Positions 1-10,436 of a stretch of DNA of 64,000 nt are shown one piece after another. The notes beneath the pieces are model-generated. The model was not told where the DNA came from. It was given only the letters and a program-made list of their open reading frames with translations, and searched no databases. Where the stretch lies: positions 10,602,001-10,666,000 of the forward strand of contig LR990067.1 in the NCBI GenBank assembly GCA_905147135.1, in the 5' to 3' direction. The stretch is from Blastobasis lacticolella. Taxonomy: Eukaryota > Arthropoda > Insecta > Lepidoptera > Blastobasidae. The translations under genes and the position numbers were made by a program. Numbering within the stretch: position 1 is the stretch's first letter; every line of letters starts with the position of its first letter.

Positions 1-1514
1 TTTATCGTTTTCCTTCTCTACTCGTGGTAGCACTTTGTCATTCTATTATGTCATAGTGTTTCGTAGCCATATTTTATTTGCTCTTTCTCTCCCTCAGTGC
101 TATTTTTATAAGCTCACACATCACATACATCTTTTTTTGTGGCACAAAGAACGATATGTTAAAATCTTGGGTAAATAAACGATATAACATTAAATATGTG
201 GCATGTGGTTCGTTTCGTGACTTATATTGTTCAACATAGTCTCTGTGAAGATCGATTTTAGCTTTGCTTCCATCGATATAATGTCTTTTTGAGTTAGCTC
301 TTGTATAGTGCGATTCAATTTTTGGTATATTATCTATAAATGTCTTTCGTACACGTTTAATGTTTTTAACCACTCTGTGTCGATTATGACTGCCTCGATT
401 ATTTTTATAAGCAGAAATATTATTCTCTAAGTTTTTTTCTTTAATGACGTATCTACAGGTCGGTTATTAACTACTAGTGCATTCTTGAAAAAAAATTTAC
501 ATAAGAAATGGTCAAATAGAATGAGTTGTTAGTGTCTCGTGTTGGTTTAATATTACCATATGAATCAATCCTCGTTGTTGGAATGTTTTGGAATGACTGT
601 GTCGATACTGTATGCTATGAACGACCACTGCTTTTTAATGTCAGCTAAATTCCAGCACTCTTAATATTTGCTGACGTGGCTCCCTGTGATATTTGAACGA
701 CATTTTAATACACATTTTTCTTTGCAAGGTTGTTTTAATTTACGCTCTGGAATGACTTTCTTCGTCTTTACTGATTAATAAAACAGTATTTTTCGCAGTC
801 GTTTTGATGTATCTTTTTTTCCAATTTCCTTGTAGTCTTCGTTTTTTCTTTCCTGTTGTTGCGCTGCAAAATGAGTTTGAAGGATCTTGTTGGCTTGAAC
901 ATTTTTGTTGAGTGTTGCTAATATTTACAACAGCAGATGGTCGATTTGGGTTAATCAGTAACAATTTTGGGCTGTTTGTGAAAACAATTACATCGGCTTC
1001 AGAATCTAAAGAACTTTGACTACCACATAATGGCTCCTTAACTTCATCATCGCTACCTGTATAGAAAATAATTCAAAATGGTAAGATACTATCAAAAGTA
1101 TATTAAAATACAAATTAGGCTCTTGATAAAACTAATGCCATCACTAAAGAAAGTTACCTTCAATGACATACGCACCACTACTTGATCCAATCTGGTCAGA
1201 ATCCCCTGGAAGCAGGGTCACGGAGGTCAGGTGGTAGTCGCTCCACTGTGGTTACCTGATCGCCAAATCCTGGATCATGGTCAAGGCGGACCCCGGGCCT
1301 TCGTTCTCGAGAGCACAACCGGGACATTAACGCTAAGATGATGATTTTTTATATACGCACCACTACTTGAGTCACTCGATGAAGAGCTGCTACTGCTGGA
1401 CGAGGAACTGCTGGAAGAAGTGGAGCTCTTCGAACCACGACGATGACAGTTAGCGACTGTTGAGCAAACTTGATTCTCTGTTGCGTCGTCTGCAGTTCCC
1501 TCTATATTTGACAT
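1..1514 (-). pseudogene. Broken transposon-like multi-exon gene of an insect multicopy family
   Basis: Reads right to left. The start is at 1514 (MSNIEGTADDATENQ), followed by a long serine run and SSGAYVIEG. A GT-AG intron at about 1066-1157 joins this to GSDDEVKEPLCGSQSSLDSE. The body, around 1065-740, has a basic stretch (KKKRRLQGNWKKRYIKT). The next part (CKEKCVLKC and on) is open only in pieces, with stops and frame changes between 740 and 380. The last part, 373-74, contains LHRDYVEQY and FNISFFVPQKK. I recall the pattern of W-K-N, CxxKC and FNISFF(V/I)PKKD from a widespread uncharacterised insect family that behaves like transposon cargo, but I cannot name its enzyme class. A SINE splits the first exon, so this copy is probably dead. 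Confidence 0.5.
1186..1352 (+). mobile_element. SINE 3' fragment inserted in a coding exon, 18-bp TSD
   Basis: The direct repeat ATACGCACCACTACTTGA lies at 1168-1185 and again at 1353-1370, bracketing a SINE body with the family's typical phrases (ccaatctggtcag, ggatcatggtcaaggcgg). The insertion interrupts the serine-rich exon of the surrounding gene fragment. The long target duplication shows LINE-driven retroposition. The tRNA-like head is missing, so this is a 5'-truncated copy. Confidence 0.8.
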
Positions 1515-1629
1515 TGCGTCCTATATGTTTGAAGTTGCATCCTCTATAATAAAAATTTTACAGTATGTCAATAGCTACCCTCTCGTAAGAGGCACGAGGT
1601 GAGAGTCAAAGCCAGGAGTAGGTATAATC

Positions 1630-1759
1630 ATCAGCCGAAAGACTCCCAGTGCTGGGCACGGGCCTCCCCCAGAGATCTCCACGGCGGCCGGTCCTGTGCC
1701 TTCCGTATCCAGCTGGTACCTGCGATCTTTACCAGGTCGTCGGTCCACCTTGTGGGAGG
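1630..1759 (-). mobile_element. RTE-type LINE 3' fragment
   Basis: The minus strand encodes a peptide like [18 protein letters not shown] followed by PPWRSLGEA, the C-terminal tail of the lepidopteran RTE-type endonuclease/reverse transcriptase. Only the last 40 or so codons remain. Six related fragments lie elsewhere in the window. Confidence 0.7.
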
Positions 1760-2177
1760 TGTACTGTAGCATGTGTGCTCGTGCAGGCCTTGAGGTAAGG
1801 ACGGGCTCTAAGACAGGTAGGCTTTGGAGGCCGTATGTTTGGACGGGCTCTAAGGTAGGTAGTTAGTATTGGCCTGCTGCTCCAGTAGGGTAACCGGGGC
1901 TTTAGTTGGTTAAGTAGGTTAGAGCAAGTAGGATGTAGGCTTGTAGGCTTAGATAGGTCGGAGCAAGCTTTTAGCCTGCGTCTATGAGCACACATAGCAC
2001 TGGCTAGGTAATAATTCAAATGCGTTCCATTTGAATTAGATGTAAGGTATCCTATGTATTTTGTATCATTCTTCTAGATACTTTCACGAATATAACTTCA
2101 ATTTAGGATTTGCATTTTTACTTTAAAATCAGTGTATCACTCAGTGCTACATAAAGTAGTAATAGTGTATATTTAAG
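1760..2177. other. No gene; low-complexity G-rich stretch
   Basis: Holds repeated short words such as gtaggct, taggtagg and gacgggctctaag, then AT-rich sequence from about 2020. No coding signal or recognised element. Confidence 0.4.
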
Positions 2178-2786
2178 TGTCGGTGCCCTAGTGGTTAAGG
2201 TATACGACTCGTAAGTGATAGGTGATTCTAATCCCTTCGCCCGCCATATATGTATACTAACCGATGCTCTTACGGAGAGGAAAAACATCGTGATGAAACC
2301 TGCACATTCAGGTAACTGAATGCATAACCATGATCCAATCTGGTAGCAGTGCCACGGAGGTCAGATGGCAGTCGCTCCACTTGTAATTGCCTGATCTGCC
2401 AAAACCTGGACCATGGTTAAGGAAGACTCGGGCCCTTGTCCGCGAGATCTAGGGCTTGCAATCGAATATTCGAATTATTCGAATATTCGCCTCATTTCAA
2501 TATTCGAATAGTAATTTATGTGAAATTCGAATATTTTTAAACAATCAGTATTTACGTACTCGTGTCTTAATTTTGTGGTATTTAATCATACGGATCGTGT
2601 AAACGCACCCACCGAATGCTCGGGGACTCGTGCCTGAGCTATGCGAGACGCATTCTGTCCGACATAATGTTTTAGTTTATATATAATTTTAATTTAATTT
2701 GTATCACTTATCTCATGATATGTTCTTTCCTTTTTCTTGTTAAGTCAAAAATCGTTTAGCGTACTAATTTCGTAAAATACCTAATC

Positions 2787-2962
2787 TTAGGACCTCGCCT
2801 CGCGAAGCACTCTCACGAGGGCTTCGCGAGGCGACCTCACGTGAGGTGACACGAGGCGAGGCGGGCCCTCTTCACTCTCGCGAGGCAGGCACTTTGTATT
2901 TTGCTGTGTTCGAGACTACACGGGAGGGAATCGCGAGGCAAGGAGACCGAATACACTTTCGC
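2787..2962. repeat. GC-rich block of CTCGCGAGGC words
   Basis: Many copies of the self-complementary words CTCGCGAGGC, GCCTCGCG and CACGTGAGG in both orientations, in sharp contrast to the AT-rich surroundings. It lies inside the hAT element. The origin is unknown. Confidence 0.6.
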
Positions 2963-3046
2963 TTCGCGAGAGTTAAGGGGATTCGATTTCCATACTAAAT
3001 AAAATTTTTGTTAATGTTTAGTAATTGAATTATGGTTTATACTATA

Positions 3047-3374
3047 TCTAATATATAAAATTCTCGTGTCACAGTTTTCGTTGCCATACTCCTCCGAAAC
3101 GGCTTGACCGATTTTGATGAAATTTTTTGTGCTTATCCGGTATCTATGAGAATCGGCCAACATCTATTTTTCATCCCCCTAAATGTTAGGGGTAGTCCAC
3201 CCCTAAATTTTATTTTTTATTTTTTAGACAAAATTTTTAATTTCTATTTTTTTATGATACAACATACAAAAATACATACAATCCTCAATTTTCACCTTTC
3301 TACGATCAACCCTTATTTTTTAATAGCCATTTTAGTTATTTATATGGCAAAACAACGTTTGCCGGGTCAGCTAG
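3047..3374 (+). mobile_element. Helitron-like non-autonomous element
   Basis: Starts TCTAATATATAAAATTCTCG, contains ccgaaacggcttgaccgatt, and ends GCCGGGTCAGCTAG followed by T. A TC start, CTAG end and T-side insertion fit Helitron rules, and the sequence type is common in insect genomes. The 93-aa ORF at 3104-3385 is chance coding in this element. Confidence 0.6.
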
Positions 3375-4098
3375 TAGGTTTATAGGTTTATATATACTAT
3401 TAATAAATTTATTTAAAGACGCGGCAAATCGCTTTCTATAGCTTAATGATAGAAAATAATGCAGTTAAATCATAAAATCTATATTTGATGCCAGGTGGCG
3501 TTGTTTTGTGATTTTGTGATTTTTATTTTTCATTGCTCTGTTTTATATTATTAACATGTAGAAATCCATTTCACGCTCATTTGGATACATTTACTAACGG
3601 TCAATTGCTCAAACTTATATTAAAAATGTAGTTAATACGCTGATTCCAGATTTCATAATATTTCGAATATTCGAATATCACCAGCAAAAATTTTCGAATA
3701 TTCGAATACTTAAATTTTCGAATATTTGCAAGCCCTAGCGAGATCACAACCGGGACATTAACGCCAAGATGATGTTAATGAGTAGTAGTAGCGTCTATCC
3801 ATAACGACAAAATGGAACCCTATAACATTGTACTAATAAAAATCTTACCTATTGTCTAGTAATGTGTTTTCAATTTTATATCAAAATAATTTTTATATCT
3901 AAAAAAGTTTTTATTTGATTGATTTTGATTATTGAAACTGACATTAGGTATACTTATTATTTTTACGTTATTAATGCGAATTAAATTATTATAAATTGTT
4001 GCATGCCAGATTCTGGCAAAGTGTGAAACCAACTGATAATACCTACTGGAAAACTGCACATTATGTTTATTCTTGATCCTAGCGTCCATTAAACGAAC

Positions 4099-4319
4099 TG
4101 ACCCAGTGAAATTGATGTTTTTTTTGTAATAATTTTTTAAAACCTCTAAAATTGTTGAAAGCTATCGATCGAGCTATATGATCCAGTACAACGTACCCAG
4201 TGTTTATATCCTCTTTGCTAAGTACATATTTCAATAGATCTTCATTTACCAAAATTGTTGGGGCGCCATCTAGCGCGTAATTAGGAACGCTTTAAATAAA
4301 TATTGGAAAACAGCTCATT
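4099..4319 (-). mobile_element. Fragment of the AATGAGGAG TIR element family
   Basis: Shares accctaaaattgttgaaa-type, tacaacgtacccagtgtttat and ggcgccatctag segments with the full copies at 15420, 34780 and 50146, and ends in ggaaaacagctcat. A stray piece of the opposite end lies at 4018-4058. Probably a rearranged copy. Confidence 0.55.
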
Positions 4320-4689
4320 AAGATCCACCACCACACAACCACATTTTACGCAATAAAAATATTATATTCTATCAACTTTTGCGTACGGGATATTATCCGT
4401 CTAGAGGAACATGACACCTCAGTTCAAAACAAAACAGACTGAATGCGACAATACTCATTTGTTTGCACTCAACAACGTTATATTTTGGAATGTTACGCAT
4501 TAGAACATGAATATTTTCTGGAAAAACAAAACGTCAGCAAGTAACATTTGATCATCTATAGGTGGAGCCATTGTAAAGCACACTGAAAAGTGTACATGAC
4601 CAAATGGTTATGCAAACCAAAGGTTTTATACCCCTGGATAGTCTCATTGACATTGACAGTTGTGTGTTTACATTTTTTATCTTTTATTC

Positions 4690-4985
4690 GATCTCATACT
4701 TTACAATGTTGCATCTGTTGCATCCTAATGCGTTGATTACATTTGACTAAATTCAGAAGCAAAAAGCGTTTATTGCATATAAAATAAGGGCCTTTTTTGT
4801 TTTTTGGATATTTGTAAAGCGGAGCGACGCGTGACAATATAAGTGATACAAAAATGGACCTTATTTTATGAGCAATAAATACATTCCACTTTGATTTGCT
4901 CTCACACTTTTTGTTTCCGAATTTAGTCAAAGGAGACTGTGTAAGTTTGCAGAGGAAGTGGACTGTGGCCAAATAACAACATCGG
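4690..4985. repeat. Dispersed repeat (tttgactaaattcag family)
   Basis: Contains ctaaattcagaagcaaaaagcg, aagcggagcgacgcg and attccactttgatttgctct. The same phrases recur near 29955-30060, 34725-34780 with 35215-35290, 58125-58265 and 60635-60690. Probably a DNA-element family; the ends were not defined. Confidence 0.45.
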
Positions 4986-5223
4986 TATAGTATTTACATT
5001 AAGCACCCTCAAATACATCCTTGTAGAGAAGAGCATCAAAATCAGAACGGCAATTCTTAAAAAAAAGAAAATTCACTTGGCACATTTTGTATGGGAAGTG
5101 CCCTTTGCTATGAACCGATGGAGTTATCGTTATAGTATATGGGTTGAACACCTTCAACTCTATTCTTATACTGCATGATATCAAAATCGGACGCGGCAGT
5201 TTCGAGAAAAAAGCATTCATTAG

Positions 5224-5571
5224 GTTAGGTAGGTTTTCTTGCGGCAGGCAAACAGGCAAGCGGGCCACCTGATGGAAAGTGATCACCACTGCCTATAGAC
5301 ATTAGCAACACCGAGAGTATCGCTAATGCGTTGCAGACCTCTATAACACGTTACTCTGGCAGCAAAAAGGCAAATGTCCCTCCACTGCCAAAAAAGGTTC
5401 CCCAAATTCCCACCCCATGGAGCACTGGAAACCTTACTCACCGGCAGAAACACAATACTATTTTAAAGAGTATTGTTTAGCTGCGGTATTCTGTAAGGTG
5501 GAGGTACTTCCCCAGTCGGGCGGCTCCAATCCGAACGGGATACCCCGCTATGCCCTACCTCTCTTACTTAT
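5224..5571 (-). mobile_element. LINE 3' tail
   Basis: Begins (plus strand) with caaacaggcaagcgggccac, the complement of the common LINE end. It is nearly the same over about 340 bp as 26262-26602. Only 3' untranslated sequence is present. Confidence 0.6.
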
Positions 5572-6219
5572 TTGACTGTGAAATTGAATTGAAGCAAAGA
5601 AGCGATGTATAGATGTCTTGAATTGTATCAGATACCTACACTTATAATGTAAATTTCAACAAATACTGTTGCAAGTTATCCATTTGAATACGTACGAAAT
5701 TTCACTGCAAATATAAATTTCACCCACAATACAAACAATTTTTTATCTATGATTTCACCATCACATACTGCCACAGATTTAAAAAATCATTGACATATTG
5801 GCATTCCGAAATCTATTGTCTAATGATTATTAGAGATGGGAACAGAAGAATCATAGAGAAAAATTATTATAGTAGAACATAGAGGAAACATTTTATCTAC
5901 AGAAGCAAAGAGACAAAATGTCACACATCTCTATAACACACACACTAATGCAAATGCAGGGACGGAACAAGGCAGCCCATCTGCAATGTTATATTTTGCT
6001 ACGAATTTCCACTCGTAACGAATATCAACAAATCTGACTTGTGAGTATATTTCGCACCGCATGATTTTGTCATTTTTTTAAACTTGTCCTTATAATTTTA
6101 TATTGACATTATAATAAAAGGTAAGGTGTCTAGTGAATCAAACCTACGCCCAAATACCTACCACCGTCTATTTGATCTCTTGATCCTACATACCGTGAAT
6201 TGGCACTGCTTGCTTTTGC
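5572..6219. other. AT-rich sequence without a recognisable gene
   Basis: No exon, RNA gene or clear repeat end seen. The stretch ends at the 5' edge of the non-LTR element at 6220, where the break looks like ordinary LINE 5' truncation. Confidence 0.4.
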
Positions 6220-8380
6220 ATGAAGGAGGGTTTTAATGATTTTGACCGGTATAAATGTTTATTTATACACGTATTGCAACATGCTGTGGGGGGCAGGGGC
6301 GAGCCGGGGCGACAGCGCTTAGCGAGTGCCCTAAACTCGTATTACGTTTCAGTAGTCCGAGACACGCCGCTACGGCCCAACGTCGCTGTTGCTATGCGAA
6401 TGTTGCGCGACAATGTACCATCTGTGCAACGTAATATGTTTTTTAAGCCATTCGCGGTTGATGAAATAGTTAAAATCATTAAGAAAATAAAACCAAAATG
6501 GACAAAAGATATTTACGATGTTCCCACGTACATTCTCCAGAGGTTGCCTCGGGAGTTTCTGGCTGTACTCTGTGAGGAATTTAATGAGGCTGTATGTAAT
6601 GGCAAATACCCGGACTACCTAAAAGTAGTAAAGGTAATCCCTGTCTATAAGGGGAAGGGTAGTAGGACCGAAATAAAAAACTATCGACCTATATCTTTAG
6701 TCCCGGCACTATCAAAGATTTTCGAAGTAGGTATCTGTTCACGACTCGCTGATTTCCTCTCGAGTAATAACTCGCTGTGTCCGCAGCAGCACGCCTACCA
6801 AGCGGGCCGCTCCACGGCGGGCGCGGCGCGGTTGCTGCAGCGCACCGTGCTGCACCATTTGGAGGCGAGGAAGCGCGTCGCTGCCGTATTCTTTGATTTA
6901 TCCCGCGCCTTCGATCTAGTCGACCATCAAGTCATCGTCTCGAAACTTAACCACTATGGCATTCGCGGTGTACCTCTCGAGCTCATTAAAACTTTCCTAT
7001 CGGACCGGACACAGGTGACCGATGTAGGCAGTAGCAGGCCCGAACCTGGCATGATCGGTGACAGATCAGTCCCTCAGGGCTCAAATGTCGGCAACAGTAT
7101 ATTTCTGTTAATGATGAATGACCTACCTTTTCAATCTTTGTTTGTCGAGTTTCTATTATATGCCGACGACATCTGCGCAATAGTGCACGCTGATGATGAC
7201 CAAGAACTGAGTCTCACTGTTCAATCGGTAACCCATTCAGTCGCGGCGTGGTCGCGTGCAAATGGAATGCAGTTAAATATTTCCAAAACCAACCTCATGG
7301 AGTTTTCGTTGAAGCGAGGTCCCGGCCCCACCATGTCTGTGCAGGTGGAGGATGTCCAAATTCCAAACGTTGACTCAGCTCGCTTTGTTGGTGTCGAGTT
7401 CGATCGCTACCTTCAGTGGCACGACCATATAGATAAACTATGCTCAAAATTAAACTCTGCGTTTTTCGCCATTGTCCGTCTGTCACATACGCTTTCGCAC
7501 AAGAATTTAATAATTGCCTACTATGCATATTTTCACTCCCATCTAACTTATGGCATGGATCTGTAGGGGCTGGCGGCAGACAGGAATAGGCCGTTTGTAG
7601 TTCAGAAGAAAGTAGTGCGTGTTCTATCACGTGTGCCGCTAGATACACCCGCGAGGCAATCGTTTATAGATTTGAACATCCTAACACTGCCTTCTCTCTA
7701 TATTTATGAGATGGCAAAATATGTGAGACGTAATATGAAGGAGTTTTCTAGCAACGCAACTCTTGGTCTTCGTTACTCCTCTAGAAGGAAGCATGACCTA
7801 CTAATACCGTCTCATCGATTAGAAAAAACCACTCGGTCGCTAAAAGTCATGGGTCCTCGTATCTACAACAAGCTAGATCTAGACATACGCGAGTGTAAGT
7901 CTGACTTTAGCTTTTGCAGGAAGTTAAAGTCAATATTGATAAAAAAAGCATACTACACGGTGAATGAGTATCTTGACGAGTGAAACCTTATATCCTCTCC
8001 GTTGTTATTATTATGTTCTATGTTAGATACATGACTTTTATTGTATACCTACTCAATTGACATTCTTTTTATATCTTTTATTGTACTTTAAGTATTGACA
8101 TACATATTGTATTATGTTAGTTTTCTCAATATTAAATTAATAGTGGGCATACCTACCCAATATATAGGTACATTTGTTTGACATTTTATTATTTATTTAT
8201 AATATTAATTTAAATTTGACATTATTATAAAGTAATATTGTTTTCATTTTGACATTTTGTATTCTGTGACATCATTTATATTATTTGCTTTTATAATTTA
8301 ATAATCATACATATTTTTGTATTATGATAAATGACGGTGTAATATTTTACTGAAATAAATGAATATGAATAATATGAATA
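6220..8380 (+). mobile_element. 5'-truncated non-LTR retrotransposon A with one nonsense codon
   Basis: A reading frame runs 6220-7566 and then, in the same frame, to 7983, interrupted only by a TAG at 7564-7566. The encoded protein is a reverse transcriptase: YRPISLVPALSKIFE near residue 155, FFDLSRAFDLVDH near 225, VPQGS near 285 and the catalytic YADD at about residue 314. The C-terminal part after the stop (PLDTPARQSFIDLNILTL and on) continues the family without loss. The endonuclease half is missing. The AT-rich 3' UTR reaches about 8380. A related 3' piece lies at 54195-54960 on the other strand. The layout is Jockey-like; I cannot assign a clade. Confidence 0.8.
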
Positions 8381-8626
8381 TTTGTTCTGTGACTTCACAA
8401 TAAGTTGAATGTGATACCCTCTAGAGGACATAGTTATGAAAAAAATAATAATAATGAAAAGGATAGGTACATTAATATATTAACAGGCAGCATATTATTT
8501 ATTTTGAGTAACAATTCATACATATAATGATGATACACCAGGACTAAAGGGACTTGCATTTAATTATTATCTTGTTCTTCAAAATGTTTACAACGCAACA
8601 CTTCCAATTTGCAAACCAGACATCGC

Positions 8627-10166
8627 CATGTCTGGTCTTTAGGAAACCTAGAAAATCACAGAGGATGTCAGGGAAGCCATGAAAAATACTAAACTAACTA
8701 TCATGATCCTAATCGATTTCTCTAACGCTTTTAACAATGTAGATCATAACATTTTACTGGCTATCCTGTCGCAGCTTGGGTTTTCATCCTCAGTGACTGG
8801 CTGGTTCTTGTCATATCTTCGTGGTCGGCAGCAGGCAGTTCGCACTGATGGAGTAGTGTCCAATTGGTGTGATCTTGTCGCTGGTGTTCCGCAAGGCGGC
8901 ATTTTATCCCCACTGCTATTTTCTCTATTTATAAATTATGTTAATAACAAACTTGAGTGCATCTTTATGCGGATGACTTGCAGCTGTATGCCAGTGCTGA
9001 TGCTGCGAACATTGTCGAGGCTGTTGATGCTCTAAATATTGACTTGATCCATATCTGTGACTGGTCTCGTAAGTTTGGTATTTCTGTAAATCCGTCGAAA
9101 TAGCACGCCATGGTCGTGGGCAGGTCTCGACTGGTTCCACCAGTCTATTTCAATCATGTTCCTATTCCGATTACCTCTTCTGTAAAGGATCTTGGTCTTG
9201 TTATCGACAGTACTTTGAGCTGGTCGGATCAGCTGACAGAGGTGAGCAGAAAGGTAACAGAGACATTACGGTGCCTTTATCGACTTAAATTTTTTCTTCC
9301 CTCTTCCACCAAACTTTTGCTCGTTCAATCGATTATCTTACCAATAATTGACTGATGTGTGTTGCTCTGGCGTCAATCAGGAACAACTGAAAAAATTGGA
9401 ACGTCTACTCAACAACTGTATCCGTTTTATTTATGGTTTACGCAAATACGACCACATTTCATCATTTCGTGAGAAGCCGAAGTGGCTTCCTATAAGGCAC
9501 CGCCGTAACTTGCGCGTCCTTTCTCTTCTTTTTTTCATACTGAAGGATCCAGCTGTACCGGAGTATTTGAAATATAAATTTCAATTCCTCTGCGATACTC
9601 ATAAGCGCAATCTTCGCTCTTCTGATACTCTCTGTTTAAATCTTCCACTTCACCGCACTGGTTTTCTCGCCAACTCTTTCTCTTTTATGGCAGCAAGGCT
9701 GTGGAATGATCGTCCGGTCGATATCAGACGAAGCTCCAACAAACCTTCCTTCAAAAAAGCTGTTCGAGGGCATTTTCTAAATTCTTTGTAATACCCGACT
9801 TTAACTTATTTCTTTTTTCATCTGTTACTTTAAGAGTGAGCTTGGTAGGTAGGCACTTGATAAAAAGTGGTATTCAAGTACGTTCTGCTATCTTGTTGTT
9901 GTTGGTTTTTAGTATTACACAAAAACATTGAGTTTCGGTATGTGAATAGGTACTAGTGGATAAAATTGTATTTTTAATAATATGTAAAAATTTTGTAAAA
10001 AAATTTTTGGATTGTATTTTTACGTGTAATGACTTGTTGTAAATTTTTATGCACCGCCTACAATTATTATTACCAATTTTCGGGGTAGACTGGTAGATAA
10101 AGCTACAAAGCTTTAAGTCCACCTTTGTACTATTTTGTGCATAAAGTATTAAATAAATGAATAAAC
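8627..10166 (+). mobile_element. Degenerate non-LTR retrotransposon B
   Basis: Coding starts in mid reverse transcriptase (KITEDVREAMKNTKLTIM). It then shows ILIDFSNAFNNVDHNIL and VPQGGILSPLLFSLFIN (8679-about 8955), a frameshift near 8960, the YADDLQLYASAD-type box in another frame near 8970, a stop at about 9101, and the C-terminal part (9110-9355, 9348-9791) with WNDRPVDIRRSSNKPSF. At least two frameshifts and one nonsense codon make it dead. A 3' UTR of about 370 bp ends in taaataaatgaataaac near 10166. It differs from the elements on either side. Confidence 0.75.
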
Positions 10167-10436
10167 TAAAGTTTATTGATTTTAAGTAAGGTTAAGTTGT
10201 TTAATAAAATGTCAGAACATTGAAAATGTCATTTAGGTACATTTTTGGTATGAAACCCTAATTTATACATATAAAATTGAGGACCGCTATTTACAAGATT
10301 TGGATATTAAAATGGTATACAATTAATACTAAATCCGACCCTGTTAGTATCAAAATATTTTCGATCACCGAAATGTTGCTCAATTTGCCAATAATTTTAA
10401 ATCTATCTTTAATGGCATGTTGTTTTAAGGTAAAAC
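10167..10436. other. Short AT-rich spacer
   Basis: No feature recognised between the 3' end of element B and the zinc-knuckle segment of element C. The apparent ORF running through it (from 10277) is only a chance extension of element C coding. Confidence 0.35.

Larger units (their letters stand above)
2450..3737. mobile_element. hAT-type element, 8-bp TSD GCGAGATC
   Basis: The ends TAGGGCTTGCAA and TTGCAAGCCCTA are perfect 12-bp inverted repeats. GCGAGATC flanks both sides (2442-2449 and 3738-3745), the 8-bp duplication expected of hAT. Sub-terminal DNA is rich in ATATTCGAATATTCG words at both ends. No transposase is visible. The interior holds a GC-rich palindromic block (2787-2960) and a Helitron-like insert. 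Confidence 0.85.
2178..3773 (+). mobile_element. tRNA-Thr-like SINE, split by a hAT element
   Basis: The head reads ggtgccctagtggttaagg (A box) with a CTCGTAAG anticodon region and ggtgattctaatccc (B box), resembling tRNA-Thr(CGT). The body (gctcttacgg, aacatcgtgatgaaacctgc, ggtcagatggcagtcgctcc) matches the copy at 59371. The SINE is cut at 2449 by the element at 2450-3737 and resumes at 3738 with acaaccgggacattaacgcc. Confidence 0.75.

Noticed and set aside
2787..2962. CpG island promoter
   Set aside because: The GC content comes from repeated CTCGCGAGGC words inside a hAT element, with no gene starting nearby.
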